A stretch of 64,000 nucleotides of DNA from Vibrio sp. Hep-1b-8 (GCF_006124995.1 NZ_QEWN01000115.1:27698-91697), one strand, 5' to 3'; counted from the stretch's first letter, positions 38,375-48,814 are shown. Translations and numbers: made by a program. The notes: generated by a model from the sequence alone, not told the origin.

Positions 38375-39580
38375 TTAAGCGTCGAGTTTCTCCGCGATTG
38401 TCATCATTATTTGATGTGCTATCTGTTGTTTTGATGCAAGAGTAAGTGACTGCTTACCATCTTTCCAGTATACGGTGATTGCATTGTTGTTGCTATTAAA
38501 GCCTTGACCTTCAACTGAGACATCATTGGCACAAATGAGGTCTAAATTCTTTTTGACCAATTTCCCACGAGCATAGCTTTCAACATCTTGAGTCTCAGCA
38601 GCGAAGCCAACAGTAAAGGGTCTATTTTCAGTCAGAGCGGCAACGGAGGCGATGATGTCCGGGTTTTTGATCATACTAATGGTCATTTGATCGCTATCAT
38701 CGGTTTTCTTTATTTTTTGCTCTGCGATGGTTGCTGGACGGTAATCGGCCACCGCAGCGCATCCGATGAATACGCTGTGATTAGGTGCATGTTCCATAAC
38801 GGCGTCATACATGCTTTGCGCGCTATCGACGTCAATACGTTCAACACCTACAGGGGTTGCCAGTGAAACAGGGCCTGCAATTAGGGTGACCTTTGCACCC
38901 AGCGCGTGTGCCGCTTGTGCGAGCGCAAAGCCCATTTTCCCTGAGCTGTGGTTTGAAATATATCGGACAGGGTCGATTGCTTCACGTGTTGGGCCTGCGG
39001 TGATAACCACTGATTGACCCTTTAATGGTTTTTCAGCGAAGAATTGCTCACAGAGTCCGACGAGTTGCATTGGTTCAAGCATGCGGCCAGGGCCGACATC
39101 TCCACAAGCTTGTTCACCCGCTGCCGGGCCCCAGATGTGCATGCCACGACGTTCTAGCGTTGCAATGTTCTCTTGAGTGGCGATATTTCGGTACATCTGT
39201 TGGTTCATTGCCGGTGAAACCGCGATCGGAGAGTCTGTCGCTAACACCAAAGTCGTTAACAGGTCGTTACCCATACCCGCACTCATGCGAGCAATTAAAT
39301 CTGCGGTTGCTGGAGCCAGTAGAACTAAGTCTGCCCATTTAGCAAGCTCTATGTGACCCATTGACGCTTCAGCAGCAGGGTCTAACAGGCTATCTGATAC
39401 CGGTCTGCCGGAGACTGCCTGCATAGTAAGTGGGGTAATGAACTCTTTGGCTGCATTTGTCATAACAACCTGAACTTGTGCTCCGCGTTCAATCAATCGA
39501 CGTGTAAGTTCGACACATTTATAAGCAGCAATGCCACCACTAATGCCTAAAAGGATCTTTTTACCTGCGAGTGTTTGCAT
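38375..39580 (-). CDS. coaBC: Bifunctional phosphopantothenoylcysteine decarboxylase/synthetase CoaBC
   Basis: A 401-residue fusion. The N-terminal flavoprotein decarboxylase (CoaC) has [10 protein letters not shown] and the PAMNQQMY segment. The C-terminal CTP-dependent synthetase (CoaB) starts near [16 protein letters not shown]. It makes 4'-phosphopantetheine from 4'-phosphopantothenate. The start at 39580 ([12 protein letters not shown]) is chosen over a longer frame to 39682 whose extra 34 residues are not protein-like. Divergent from radC. Confidence 0.95.
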   Translation of the reverse strand: MQTLAGKKILLGISGGIAAYKCVELTRRLIERGAQVQVVMTNAAKEFITPLTMQAVSGRPVSDSLLDPAAEASMGHIELAKWADLVLLAPATADLIARMSAGMGNDLLTTLVLATDSPIAVSPAMNQQMYRNIATQENIATLERRGMHIWGPAAGEQACGDVGPGRMLEPMQLVGLCEQFFAEKPLKGQSVVITAGPTREAIDPVRYISNHSSGKMGFALAQAAHALGAKVTLIAGPVSLATPVGVERIDVDSAQSMYDAVMEHAPNHSVFIGCAAVADYRPATIAEQKIKKTDDSDQMTISMIKNPDIIASVAALTENRPFTVGFAAETQDVESYARGKLVKKNLDLICANDVSVEGQGFNSNNNAITVYWKDGKQSLTLASKQQIAHQIMMTIAEKLDA

Positions 39581-39813
39581 GATGATCTTCCTTAAAATTT
39601 CTGCCCGTAAGATAACACGGCTAATAATTGTGTGCCTAGAGTCGCTATCTGAGTTATTGAATTTGGAAGTGGAGCAAAACATCTCCTACTTAATTGACTA
39701 GGGTGTTGCTCAAGAATGTCTGAAGTGTCGCGGTTAGAGTATTTCATTTCGTGCTCAGAGTACCTTTTGAGTGATACTAGCCTAGCTTGGTTGATAACTA
39801 TGATGAGAACACA

Positions 39814-40482
39814 ATGAAATCCATACCGAAATCGTCGATGCCACGTGAGAAGCTATTGTCACACGGACCACAAGCACTGACCGATGCTGAGTTATTAGCA
39901 ATTTTTCTTCGAACGGGTACGCAAGGAATGAATGTGCTGGCGTTATCTGATCACTTGATCGGCGAGTTTGGTTCATTACGTCGGCTTTTTTCTGCGGAAC
40001 TTAAGCAGTTTTGTCACTATAAAGGCTTAGGAGTGGCCAAATATGTTCAACTGCAAGCCGTGTTGGAAATGACTCAACGTTATTTGTCTGAGTCCTTGCA
40101 GCGAGGCGATGCTTTAACCAGTCCACAGCAGACGAAACTTTACTTATCTGGTCTACTAAGAGATAAGCAGAGAGAAGAATTCTACGTACTATTTTTAGAC
40201 AATCAGCATCGAGTGATACATGGTGAGTCATTATTTCAAGGTACGATCGATAGCGCATCAGTTTATCCAAGAGAGGTGGTAAAACGCGCATTAGAACTTA
40301 ATTCAGCGGCACTTATTCTCGCGCACAATCACCCATCAGGCATTGCAGAGCCTAGCCAAAGCGATAGAAGAATTACCTGCCGAATCAGTGATGCGCTGGC
40401 GCTGGTGGACATTCGAGTGCTTGACCATTTTGTTATCGGAGACGGTGAGATAGTGTCTTTCGCGGAACGAGGGTGGATATAA
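39814..40482 (+). CDS. radC: RadC/JAMM-domain protein
   Basis: A 222-residue protein with an N-terminal helix-hairpin-helix region and a C-terminal JAB1/MPN-like metal-binding motif (HNHPSG with downstream D). Despite the name, a role in repair is doubtful. The start at ATG 39814 ([13 protein letters not shown]) matches family length. A heptad array begins 2 bp after the stop. Confidence 0.93.
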   Translation: MKSIPKSSMPREKLLSHGPQALTDAELLAIFLRTGTQGMNVLALSDHLIGEFGSLRRLFSAELKQFCHYKGLGVAKYVQLQAVLEMTQRYLSESLQRGDALTSPQQTKLYLSGLLRDKQREEFYVLFLDNQHRVIHGESLFQGTIDSASVYPREVVKRALELNSAALILAHNHPSGIAEPSQSDRRITCRISDALALVDIRVLDHFVIGDGEIVSFAERGWI

Positions 40483-40484
40483 TT

Positions 40485-40526
40485 TAGTTTCGAGTTTCGA
40501 GTTTCGAGTTTCGAGTTTCAAGTTGC
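40485..40526. repeat. Heptad tandem array, TTTCGAG units, downstream of radC
   Basis: Four perfect GAGTTTC-phase units flanked by a TAGTTTC and an AAGTTGC variant. This is the only full array that follows a plus-strand gene, and it is the reverse complement of the others. Its orientation relative to the gene is therefore the same. Confidence 0.93.
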
Positions 40527-40680
40527 GAGAGAGGCTAGTGGATCGATTAGAGAAGTAGATAAAACGATTTCGGGGTTGATTAGCAGCAAATCTGCAACTG
40601 TTAAGTAGCTGAAATCTTTCTAGGAGCGACCTTCCAGAACCTCGAAACGGCTATTTTCTGTGATTTTGTTTAAGTTTTGG

Positions 40681-40708
40681 TTGTGGGAACGTCGATTTCT
40701 GCTACAAT
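40681..40708 (+). promoter_or_regulatory. Candidate sigma70 promoter upstream of rpmB (distal)
   Basis: TTGTGG, 16-bp spacer, TACAAT. About 235 bp before the rpmB start. Confidence 0.5.
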
Positions 40709-40787
40709 CGCCCGACATTTTTTAGCACATAAATCAGCTCTGCCTAAAAAAGATCAGGAAAACCTGTAAAAAGGATCTGTTCGGGTC

Positions 40788-40816
40788 TTGAGCAATGCTA
40801 CGCAAGTTAGTATAAT
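40788..40816 (+). promoter_or_regulatory. Candidate sigma70 promoter of rpmB-rpmG (proximal)
   Basis: TTGAGC, exactly 17-bp spacer, consensus TATAAT, followed by GCGCGACC, which resembles a stringent-type discriminator. About 130 bp before the rpmB start. Confidence 0.75.
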
Positions 40817-40861
40817 GCGCGACCTTTGATAGCCTTGTATGGGTTTCCATAGCGGTATAAG

Positions 40862-40894
40862 ACCTCAAACTTCTAACTTTAGAAACTGAGAGGT
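40862..40894 (+). promoter_or_regulatory. Leader hairpin of rpmB
   Basis: Nested stems ACCTC/GAGGT and TTCTAA/TTAGAA in the 5' leader between the proximal promoter and rpmB. It could be an autoregulatory or stability element; it is not a known riboswitch. Confidence 0.35.
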
Positions 40895-40944
40895 TCGGCC
40901 ACCAAGGTTGATATCGAGCTGAAACGATTTTGGAGAAGACATTC

Positions 40945-41181
40945 ATGTCACGAGTATGCCAAGTAACTGGTAAGCGTCCAGTAACGGGTAACAACCGTTC
41001 ACACGCACGCAATGCTACTAAGCGTCGTTTTCTGCCGAACCTACAAACTCATCGTTTCTGGGTAGAGAGCGAAAAACGTTTTGTTAAACTACGTCTATCT
41101 GCTAAAGGTATGCGTATCATCGACAAGAAAGGCATCGATGCTGTTCTTGTTGATATCCGTGCAAACGGCGTAAACGTTTAA
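40945..41181 (+). CDS. rpmB: 50S ribosomal protein L28
   Basis: A 78-residue basic protein starting [20 protein letters not shown], the L28 signature. The start is ATG 40945 after GGAGAAGAC. Followed 13 bp later by rpmG, the standard pair. Confidence 0.98.
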   Translation: MSRVCQVTGKRPVTGNNRSHARNATKRRFLPNLQTHRFWVESEKRFVKLRLSAKGMRIIDKKGIDAVLVDIRANGVNV

Positions 41182-41194
41182 GAGGAAATAGACA

Positions 41195-41365
41195 ATGGCA
41201 AAGAAAGGCGTACGTGAGAAAATCCGTCTAGTATCTTCTGCAGGTACTGGTCACTTCTACACGACTGATAAGAACAAACGTAACATGCCAGGCAAATTCG
41301 AGATCAAAAAATTTGATCCTGTAGTTCGCCAGCACGTTATGTACAAAGAAGCTAAAATCAAGTAA
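41195..41365 (+). CDS. rpmG: 50S ribosomal protein L33
   Basis: A 56-residue protein ([20 protein letters not shown], ending YKEAKIK). ATG at 41195 after AGAGGAAATAG. Length is normal. It is the zinc-free form: the four cysteines of C+ L33 are absent. Confidence 0.98.
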
Positions 41366-41405
41366 TTGATTATTCTTTGAACTTCCTTCTGGAAGCGTGA
41401 ATTTG

Positions 41406-41438
41406 AAACCCAATCATAGAAATATGGTTGGGTTTTTT
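41406..41438 (+). terminator. Terminator of rpmB-rpmG
   Basis: Stem AACCCAAtCAT with ATgGTTGGGTT and a run of six Ts. Confidence 0.9.
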
Positions 41439-41494
41439 ATTGTTCTTTTTTCTGCTATTTTTTAACGAGTTAATAGCAGTGAAAAGACTGAATC

Positions 41495-41983
41495 ATGCGA
41501 GTTTCCCCATCGCGCCGCAGGCGTTGGAACAACATCCTTATCTTGGGCATTATTGCGTTTATCGGCCTGCTGAATTTGCCGACATTGATCAAAACCTATT
41601 TGATTGATGAGCCGGTGATGCAAAGCCAGCCCCCATATTTGTTCAATCCCAATGCTGAGTTGCAAGCATTACATTTCTCAAACTGGTCACTGGAAAAGAA
41701 CCAAGGTCGTTGGCGCAGTACGATCCCCACCTCCATTGCTGAACAAGAACTTGCGCAGCGTTGGCAGAGTTTGGTGGGAACTGAAGTGACACAAGAGAAC
41801 TTTGATAGCTTGAAGCCTCAGTTGACCTCCCCGAAATCCATTGAAGCTTGGTATTTGGATCAGGAAGAGCCGCAAAGGATCACGTATTATCAAACGCCTC
41901 AATTTTGGCTATTAAAAAACTGGCAGGATAAGTGGATCGCGATTTCAGTGCAAAGTGAGTATCTTGTTCCGAACGAGCTTTAA
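41495..41983 (+). CDS. Conserved hypothetical single-pass membrane protein
   Basis: A 162-residue protein. A basic N-terminus (SPSRRRRWNN) and one membrane helix (about residues 12-33) put the rest in the periplasm. The periplasmic part is rich in W, Q and L, without known motifs. It lies between rpmG and mutM, a slot filled by a hypothetical gene in other vibrios as I recall. Role unknown. Confidence 0.7.
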   Translation: MRVSPSRRRRWNNILILGIIAFIGLLNLPTLIKTYLIDEPVMQSQPPYLFNPNAELQALHFSNWSLEKNQGRWRSTIPTSIAEQELAQRWQSLVGTEVTQENFDSLKPQLTSPKSIEAWYLDQEEPQRITYYQTPQFWLLKNWQDKWIAISVQSEYLVPNEL

Positions 41984-42026
41984 TCACTTTGATTTGCTGT
42001 GTTCCCCGAGCAACAATCTAAAGAAA

Positions 42027-42089
42027 CTCGAAACTCGAAACTCGAAACTCGAAACTCGAAACTCGAAACTCGAAACTCGAAACTCGAAA
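42027..42089. repeat. Heptad tandem array, 9 x CTCGAAA
   Basis: Nine perfect units, then CTAGGAC, ending 13 bp before the mutM start. Both flanking genes are on the plus strand, while the array is in the minus-sense orientation, so it breaks the usual stop-codon rule. Confidence 0.95.
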
Positions 42090-42102
42090 CTAGGACCCAT
42101 AC

Positions 42103-42909
42103 ATGCCTGAATTACCTGAAGTTGAAGTGAGCCGAATGGGGATATCCCCTCACTTAATCGGTGAGACGGTTGCCAAAATTACTTTTCGTACACCTAAGCT
42201 GCGTTGGGACATTCCAACAGAGCTTAAGCAAATGGAAGGGCAGGTGATTCGTAATATCTCTCGCCGAGCCAAATACTTACTAATTGAGACCGATATTGGT
42301 AGCGCGATAGTCCACCTAGGTATGTCGGGCTCTTTACGAGTTTTGGATGCAGAGATCGCTCCAGCAAAGCACGATCACGTTGATCTCAAACTGACTAACG
42401 GCAAGGTACTGCGTTACAACGATCCAAGGCGTTTTGGGGCCTGGCTATGGACCGAAGATGGGACTCATACTGCATTAGGTACGATGGGGCCAGAGCCACT
42501 TACCGATGATTTTAGCTGTGAATATATCGCTGAAAAAGCTAAAGGTAAGCGAGTCGCGGTGAAGCAATTCATTATGGATAACAAAGTGGTTGTCGGTGTG
42601 GGTAATATCTACGCCAATGAGTCTCTGTTTAGTTCACGAATCCACCCAACCCGACCTGCAGGAACGCTGACTAGCAAAGAGTGGGCTTTACTTGTCGACG
42701 AGATTAAACAGGTACTGGCTACCGCCATTAAGCAAGGCGGTACGACGCTGAAGGATTTTGCTCAAGCAGATGGCAAGCCCGGATATTTTGCTCAGGAGCT
42801 TCAGGTTTACGGTAAAGCTGGAGAGCCATGCCCAAGCTGTGGAGAACCACTTGAAGAGCTTAAAATCGGCCAACGCAATACGTTTTTTTGTGCTGAATGT
42901 CAGAAATAG
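42103..42909 (+). CDS. mutM: Formamidopyrimidine-DNA glycosylase MutM
   Basis: A 268-residue glycosylase/AP lyase. The N-terminal catalytic MPELPEVE, the [13 protein letters not shown] helix-two-turn-helix region and a C-terminal zinc finger (CPSCG to CAECQK) are all present. It excises 8-oxoguanine. Length is normal. Its stop is followed by mosaic repeat C. Confidence 0.97.
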   Translation: MPELPEVEVSRMGISPHLIGETVAKITFRTPKLRWDIPTELKQMEGQVIRNISRRAKYLLIETDIGSAIVHLGMSGSLRVLDAEIAPAKHDHVDLKLTNGKVLRYNDPRRFGAWLWTEDGTHTALGTMGPEPLTDDFSCEYIAEKAKGKRVAVKQFIMDNKVVVGVGNIYANESLFSSRIHPTRPAGTLTSKEWALLVDEIKQVLATAIKQGGTTLKDFAQADGKPGYFAQELQVYGKAGEPCPSCGEPLEELKIGQRNTFFCAECQK

Positions 42910-42910
42910 A

Positions 42911-42978
42911 GGGAGAGCGAGACGCTAGAACGCTTCGCTACGAGAGTGGACTGTGCGTGAGTCAAAAGTTGCTGGTAG
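42911..42978. repeat. Mosaic intergenic repeat, copy C
   Basis: Contains the CTAGAACGCTTCGCTaCGAGA block and the GTGAGTCaAAAgTTGC tail of copy A (16189). The following 60 bp (CTGTATTTAAAaGAAAA, then the hairpin, up to the array) also align with 16322-16375. Confidence 0.6.
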
Positions 42979-43006
42979 TACTGATTCCTATCTGTATTTA
43001 AAAGAA

Positions 43007-43033
43007 AAGGGTTGGCACATAGTGACAACCCTT
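43007..43033. terminator. Terminator-like hairpin between mutM and coaD
   Basis: Perfect 8-bp stem AAGGGTTG with CAACCCTT and an 11-nt loop. It lies beyond the heptad array as seen from coaD. Confidence 0.6.
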
Positions 43034-43042
43034 CACAATTTG

Positions 43043-43145
43043 CTCGCCACTCGCCACTCGCCACTCGCCACTCGCCACTCGCCACTCGCCACTCGCCACT
43101 CGCCACTCGCCACTCGCCACTCGCCACTCGCCACTCGCCACTCGC
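43043..43145. repeat. Heptad tandem array, 14 x CTCGCCA
   Basis: The longest array in the window: fourteen perfect CTCGCCA units, then CTCGC, directly joined to the coaD stop codon (43146-43148). In coaD sense the unit is TGGCGAG. Such arrays are often misannotated as repetitive small proteins. Confidence 0.97.
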
Positions 43146-43670
<525 letters not shown>

Positions 43671-43747
43671 TCAATATTAACAAAAAGGCTCACAATTACC
43701 CACTGAAGCCGCTATCATTGGGACAAATTAGACAATTGGATGGGACG

Positions 43748-44797
43748 ATGAAAAAGATACTGGTTGTGCGTAACGATAAAATTGGTGACTTCATGCTAGC
43801 TTGGCCAAGCTTTGCTATGTTGAAAGCCTCACTACCAGATTGCCACATCACAGCGCTAGTCCCTAACTACACGGTGGCATTGGCCGAGCTATGTCCTTGG
43901 ATTGATAGCGTGTTGGTTGACCCAACAGAGAAAAGTGACAAAGCCAAACAAATCGAATTGATAAAGCAGATTCGTGCCGAGCAATTCGACGCCTCAATCA
44001 ATCTATTCTCAACCACTTATAACGCTAAGTTAGTCTGGAAAGGTAAAATCCCTTATCGATTAGCTCCAGCAACTAAGCTGGCGCAGATTTTTTACAATAA
44101 ACGCATCAAGCAGAAACGTTCGCAATCTGCTAAGCCTGAATTTGAATATAACCTCGACCTTATTCGTGCCTTCCTGACCGACAATAAAGTGAAAGTTGTT
44201 GAACCTTCTGCACCTTATCTTTCGTTTAGCGACCAACAGCTTGTTGAGCAAAAAGCGAAACTGGCGCAGCAATTGAGTTTAAATAGCGATAAACCATGGA
44301 TCTATGTCCATGCAGGAAGTGGCGGTAGTGCAAATAATTTATCACTACAACAATACACCCAGCTGGTATGTGGCTTAGAGGGCGATTTTGAGGTGGTGCT
44401 GACTGCTGGCCCAGGAGAAGAGCAAAAAGCGGCGGAGTTACAAAAACTGATGGCAGAGAATGGCCGCAGTGCGGTGCTTTACGATAACAATGATGGCTTA
44501 GTGGACTTCTCTTGCTCTATTGCCTGTGCAGATATGTTTATTGCTGGTTCCACTGGTCCACTGCATATTGCGGCTGCGATTGATGTGCCTACTGTTGGCT
44601 TCTTCCCAAGTAAACGTTCTGCAACGCCATTACGTTGGAAGCCAATCAACTCAGAAGGTAATCATATCGCCTTCTGCCCACCCAAAGCGGATGACAAAGC
44701 GAGTCAGGAAGATATGGCGCGTATTGATATCTTAAAGGTAATTGATGAATTGCAGCCTTGGATAGGGCCATTTTTAGGAAAAAGTGTCAAAGGCTAA
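43748..44797 (+). CDS. GT9-family heptosyltransferase-like protein
   Basis: A 349-residue protein starting MKKILVVRNDKIGDFMLAWP, the GT9 N-terminal signature, with the C-terminal nucleotide-sugar site in AGSTGPLHIAAAIDVPTVGF. GT9 enzymes add heptose (and some other sugars) to the LPS inner core on the cytoplasmic face. It begins the LPS-core cluster. The acceptor cannot be told. The start is ATG at 43748. Confidence 0.88.
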   Translation: MKKILVVRNDKIGDFMLAWPSFAMLKASLPDCHITALVPNYTVALAELCPWIDSVLVDPTEKSDKAKQIELIKQIRAEQFDASINLFSTTYNAKLVWKGKIPYRLAPATKLAQIFYNKRIKQKRSQSAKPEFEYNLDLIRAFLTDNKVKVVEPSAPYLSFSDQQLVEQKAKLAQQLSLNSDKPWIYVHAGSGGSANNLSLQQYTQLVCGLEGDFEVVLTAGPGEEQKAAELQKLMAENGRSAVLYDNNDGLVDFSCSIACADMFIAGSTGPLHIAAAIDVPTVGFFPSKRSATPLRWKPINSEGNHIAFCPPKADDKASQEDMARIDILKVIDELQPWIGPFLGKSVKG

Positions 44798-44809
44798 TCC
44801 TGAAAAAAT

Positions 44810-44842
44810 AAAAGGCTGAGTTCGATTTGAACACAGCCTTTT
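44810..44842. terminator. Terminator hairpin between the GT9 and GT2 genes
   Basis: Stem AAAAGGCTG with CAGCCTTTT and an inner GTTC/GAAC pair. It can serve both convergent genes; from the GT2 side it lies beyond the heptad array. Confidence 0.85.
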
Positions 44843-44851
44843 GGCTTTAAA

Positions 44852-44921
44852 CTCGCTACTCGCTACTCGCTACTCGCTACTCGCTACTCGCTACTCGCTA
44901 CTCGCTACTCGCTACTCGGCA
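44852..44921. repeat. Heptad tandem array, 9 x CTCGCTA, overlapping a gene end
   Basis: Nine perfect units and one CTCGGCA. The GT2 stop codon (44905-44907) is inside the seventh full unit from the hairpin side, so the last units are translated as the C-terminal SSE of that protein. Confidence 0.96.
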
Positions 44922-45690
44922 TCTCTTCCGTTTCTGTCCGAATCCAGAGATCCGCGTATTTCACAAAGGTAGAGTGAGCAGAGAGCAGCGACAGCAAAAA
45001 GCCCTGTTTGCCATCTAGGAAACCGGCCTTAATCACATACATCTTCAAAAAGCATCCAAGAGCATGAAGGAGCCCTTGGGAAATGTTACTCTTTTTGCCT
45101 TTTTTCTCACGTTGCTCAGCCCAAGCCTTAGCGTATCCAGCTGATTTTACTAAGTAGTGGTTCATATCGTTGTATGTGAAATGAATCAAGTCACCTTGTA
45201 GGTTTTCGACCTTCATTTCATTGGTCACTTCGACCTTTTCATGTACCAGCGAGTCGTTATATTGGGTCAGCTTGGTTGGGTATAAGCGAAGCACTCGATC
45301 TGGATACCATCCACAGTGACGAATGTAGCGACCAAATACCCAGCTTAAACGTGCTGTTTGATAAATCGAATTAGGCTTATTTTCAGACACTGCTTTTAGA
45401 ATGCTTTTTTTCAGTTCTGGTGTAACACGTTCGTCGGCATCAAGCCAAAGCACATAATTTGACTCTACGTAAGATTGAGCGAGGCGACGTTGTGGACCGA
45501 ATCCAGGCCATGTCTCACTAACAAAAAACTTGTCAGTAAACTGGTTAGCAATCTCTTTGGTGTTGTCGGTACTGCCCGAATCAAGCACGACAATTTCATC
45601 GACCCAGTCATGAACAGTTTCCAAGCAGGCTTTAAGGTGCTGCGCTTCGTTCTTAACGATCAGTGCGACGGCGATGGTTGGTTTACTCAC
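44905..45690 (-). CDS. GT2-family LPS core glycosyltransferase (WaaE/KdtX-like)
   Basis: A 261-residue family-2 glycosyltransferase: [20 protein letters not shown] near the N-terminus, SGSTDNT, and the metal-binding DADERVT. The WaaE/KdtX/LgtF group adds glucose to the first heptose. The C-terminal residues SSE and the TAG stop come from the heptad array. 27 bp after the next gene upstream. Confidence 0.85.
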   Translation of the reverse strand: MSKPTIAVALIVKNEAQHLKACLETVHDWVDEIVVLDSGSTDNTKEIANQFTDKFFVSETWPGFGPQRRLAQSYVESNYVLWLDADERVTPELKKSILKAVSENKPNSIYQTARLSWVFGRYIRHCGWYPDRVLRLYPTKLTQYNDSLVHEKVEVTNEMKVENLQGDLIHFTYNDMNHYLVKSAGYAKAWAEQREKKGKKSNISQGLLHALGCFLKMYVIKAGFLDGKQGFLLSLLSAHSTFVKYADLWIRTETEEMPSSE

Positions 45691-45717
45691 TGTTATACCT
45701 CTAAAGTCTCTAGGAGC

Positions 45718-46773
45718 TTAATGTAAATCGAGTTCGGCGGTTACTTTATCAAACATAGCGGTGACTTGCTTTGGTTGAATACGTTGCATTGCAGTTTTGT
45801 CTTTGACTCTGGCTCGCCAACTAAGCTCGTTAGAAGGCTTGCCTGTTTCTGCTTGGATAGCTTCTTCATAGGCAGAGACGACATATTGGCGATATTGATA
45901 AGGGCCAGTGCGCTCAGGGTTATGATGAGCATATAAGCCGATCACTGGTGTATTAACCGCATTCGCCAAGTGTGTAGGGCCTGTATCCGGTGCAATGACC
46001 AAATCAGCCTTGTCGAGCAACGCCAACATCTCTTTTAGGGAGCTTTTTCCTACGAGGTTGTTAACAGGAATATTGATTAGCTGCTCAATCTCATTGGCTA
46101 AATCAAGCTCAATTTGTGCTGGGCTACCTGCAAGGATAATGTTCCACCCTAATTGGTGGGCATGTTTAATTGTTTGAGCGTAGCCATCGGCCGTCCAGTT
46201 TTTATAAGCTTTGCTCGCCGCTGGCACTATTACCAAGTTACGCTTATCCGTAGCTAACTTGCTTATCGCCCACGCTGAATCACTCACACTGTAATCAATC
46301 TCCCAGCTCGGGGACATATCAGTTACACCAATAGCTTCACCGAACGCCAGCAAACCATCTAGCACATGCATAGAGCTGGGGGATGGGACTTTGACGTTGG
46401 TAAACAGAGATTGAAAGTCTTGGCTACGTACTGCATCAAAACCGAGTTTGTATCTCGCTTTAATACCTAATGTGGCGATGCTTGCGCGAAATGCATACTG
46501 CAGATGAAGCAAGGCATCAAACTTGTAGTCCTTTAGCTCAGCCCAAAGCTTTTTATAACCCTGCCAGCCCTCTTTTTTATCAAAGACAACAACTTTAATT
46601 CCTGATAAGTCTTCAATCAGCTTGGCTTCAAGCTTTCCGGTTACCCAGACAACGTCAGTTTCAGGCCATTGGCGCTGTATTGCCTGTACGGCCGCAATTG
46701 TGTTGCAGACATCGCCAATGGCGGACAAGCGCAACACGCAGATGGATTTAGGAGCAGAGGTAAAAAGCGGCAT
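45718..46773 (-). CDS. GT9-family heptosyltransferase
   Basis: A 351-residue protein with the GT9 start (SICVLRLSAIGDVCNTIAAV) and the C-terminal site APDTGPTHLANAVNTPVIGLY. Close in outline to WaaC/RfaF-type heptosyltransferases. The start at 46773 (MPLFTSAPKS) is preferred over 46791. Divergent from kdkA. The exact heptose residue it adds is not known from sequence. Confidence 0.85.
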   Translation of the reverse strand: MPLFTSAPKSICVLRLSAIGDVCNTIAAVQAIQRQWPETDVVWVTGKLEAKLIEDLSGIKVVVFDKKEGWQGYKKLWAELKDYKFDALLHLQYAFRASIATLGIKARYKLGFDAVRSQDFQSLFTNVKVPSPSSMHVLDGLLAFGEAIGVTDMSPSWEIDYSVSDSAWAISKLATDKRNLVIVPAASKAYKNWTADGYAQTIKHAHQLGWNIILAGSPAQIELDLANEIEQLINIPVNNLVGKSSLKEMLALLDKADLVIAPDTGPTHLANAVNTPVIGLYAHHNPERTGPYQYRQYVVSAYEEAIQAETGKPSNELSWRARVKDKTAMQRIQPKQVTAMFDKVTAELDLH

Positions 46774-46866
46774 AGTGAGTTCAGTTAGCAAGTAATAGCG
46801 AAGATTATGCAGAGAGGCTCAATAAATGTAAAATACCGAGCAGCATTTATTGAGAGAAAGCCTAGC

Positions 46867-47562
46867 ATGAAGACCTTGCAATTTGATAATCAGACGATTT
46901 GGTACGATGAAGCCTTGCTAAAAGAAGATCCTAAGCAGGTATTCAACCCAGATTTTTGGCAAAAAAATGGCAAAGTCATTGGCAGTGCTCAAGGTCGAGG
47001 CACAACTTGGTTTGTACAAACTGAAACTATAGAGGCGGCACTACGTCATTATCGCCGTGGCGGTTTGTTTGGTAAGCTGGTGGAAGACAGCTACCGCTTT
47101 TCTGGTTGGGATCAAACTCGCAGTTACCAAGAATTGCAACTTCTTAATGTTTTAATTGCAGCGGGCGTGAATGTACCAAAGCCAATCGCGGCTCGTGCGG
47201 TGAAGAGTGGCTTTACGTACAAAGCAGATTTACTGAGTGAAAAGATTCCCAATGCACGAGATATTGTGTCGATCTTGATCGAAAAGTCACTCCCAGCGAG
47301 TATGTATAAAAAAATAGGCCAAGAAATCAAAAAAATGCACGACGCTCAGGTTAATCACACTGACTTGAACATTCACAACATTCTTATCGATGACCAAAAT
47401 AAGGTTTGGATCATCGATTTTGATAAGTGCTTCCAGCAATCAGGCGAGGACTGGAAGCAGAGTAATTTGGATAGATTAAAAAGATCGTTTGAGAAGGAAG
47501 TTGTCAAGCGCAGTATATTTTGGATGGATAGTGAGTGGGCTCTAATCCAAAATCAGGTCTAA
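46867..47562 (+). CDS. kdkA: 3-deoxy-D-manno-octulosonic acid kinase KdkA
   Basis: A 231-residue small kinase with a protein-kinase-like fold. The catalytic loop HTDLNIHNILI and the metal motif IIDFDKC are present. It phosphorylates the single Kdo of the inner core, as known in Vibrio and Haemophilus. The start is ATG 46867 (MKTLQFDNQTIWYDE). Its 3' end overlaps the convergent waaA by 21 bp. Confidence 0.94.
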   Translation: MKTLQFDNQTIWYDEALLKEDPKQVFNPDFWQKNGKVIGSAQGRGTTWFVQTETIEAALRHYRRGGLFGKLVEDSYRFSGWDQTRSYQELQLLNVLIAAGVNVPKPIAARAVKSGFTYKADLLSEKIPNARDIVSILIEKSLPASMYKKIGQEIKKMHDAQVNHTDLNIHNILIDDQNKVWIIDFDKCFQQSGEDWKQSNLDRLKRSFEKEVVKRSIFWMDSEWALIQNQV

Positions 47563-48813
47563 AGACTTATTTAATGCTCCGCGGTTAGCGTCGACAACAG
47601 TTAAGGCCTTTTCCCCCATTTTGTGTCGCTTAGCTGGAGAGCTGAGAAGCTTGACAACATGATCACTAAGTTCAGTTTCAGAACAGATGATATTTGCCCC
47701 TGCCTTAGTCAATTGATTGGTGATATCCGTGAAATTAAAATAGCTAGGCCCAATTATTGTCGGTTTGCCAAGAGCGGCTGGCTCTAGAAGGTTATGACCG
47801 CCAACTTTATTTCCCACTAAACTACCGCCAATAAAGCATACGTCACTCGCGCCTAGCATCACCATAAGTTCACCCATGGTATCACCAAGGTACACTTGTG
47901 TATTTTCACCTACTAGGTCGTTAGTTGAGCGTCTTGAGCAAACAAGGCTCTGATCATCACATAAAGAGAATACTCGGTTGAACCGTTCAGGATGACGGGG
48001 GACAAGGATGAGTAGAGCGCTAGGTTCTTTTTCTAGCACCTTTTTGTGAGCATGAAGAATAAGCTCATCTTCTCCTTGGTGGGTACTAGCAGCAATCCAT
48101 ATAGGTCTATTCTTTCCTAACGAATGCTTGAGGTTGGCAGCCTTATCCGTAACCTCTGAGCTAACACTAATATCAAACTTAATTGACCCTGTTACTGAGA
48201 TTTTTGCTTCATTAACACCAAGCTTTTTAAATCGTACCGCATCATCTTGGTGTAAACACAGAATTTGCGATAGGCATGGTGCAATAGTGTCAAATAAAGG
48301 TTGTACTCGCTTATAGCCTTTAAAGGACTTCTCTGAAAGGCGAGCATTCAATACATAAATAGGCACACCAAACTTCGCAACAGTGTGGATTGTATTGGGC
48401 CAAAGCTCTGTTTCAACAATAATTAATTTATTGGGTTGAACCGCTTCTAGGAAGCCTTTTACTGCGAATGGAAAGTCGATTGGCATATAACGGTGAGTAA
48501 CTAATTCGCTCAGTGACTCAGCTTGTTTAGCTCCAGTGGTTGTTGTTGTTGTTAGTATGACTTGAGTTTCTGGAGAACGCTTTTTTAGTGCTTTGATAAA
48601 TGGGGTAACAGCGATGGTTTCACCTACAGAAACGGCATGAATCCAAACCACGTCCTTGGCGCTATTATTAATTAATGGCGTCTTCCCAAAGAGCTCATTC
48701 CAACGTTTCCCTATACTTGGCTTTCCTTGCTTAGTTTTGAGTAAACCAAATAAAAGAAAAGGCGCTGCAATAAGCAGCACCATAGAGTAAATAATTCGGA
48801 TACAAGTTTGCAT
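47542..48813 (-). CDS. waaA: Kdo transferase WaaA (KdtA)
   Basis: A 423-residue GT30 enzyme with an N-terminal membrane anchor and the motifs IHAVSVGETIAVTPFI and NLLEPAALGKPTIIGP. It transfers Kdo to lipid IVA; together with KdkA nearby this fits a Kdo-phosphate inner core. The start at 48813 (MQTCIRIIYSMVLL) gives the normal length, overlapping the end of the GT32 gene region by none (1-bp gap). Confidence 0.95.
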   Translation of the reverse strand: MQTCIRIIYSMVLLIAAPFLLFGLLKTKQGKPSIGKRWNELFGKTPLINNSAKDVVWIHAVSVGETIAVTPFIKALKKRSPETQVILTTTTTTGAKQAESLSELVTHRYMPIDFPFAVKGFLEAVQPNKLIIVETELWPNTIHTVAKFGVPIYVLNARLSEKSFKGYKRVQPLFDTIAPCLSQILCLHQDDAVRFKKLGVNEAKISVTGSIKFDISVSSEVTDKAANLKHSLGKNRPIWIAASTHQGEDELILHAHKKVLEKEPSALLILVPRHPERFNRVFSLCDDQSLVCSRRSTNDLVGENTQVYLGDTMGELMVMLGASDVCFIGGSLVGNKVGGHNLLEPAALGKPTIIGPSYFNFTDITNQLTKAGANIICSETELSDHVVKLLSSPAKRHKMGEKALTVVDANRGALNKSLDLILD

Positions 48814-48814
48814 A

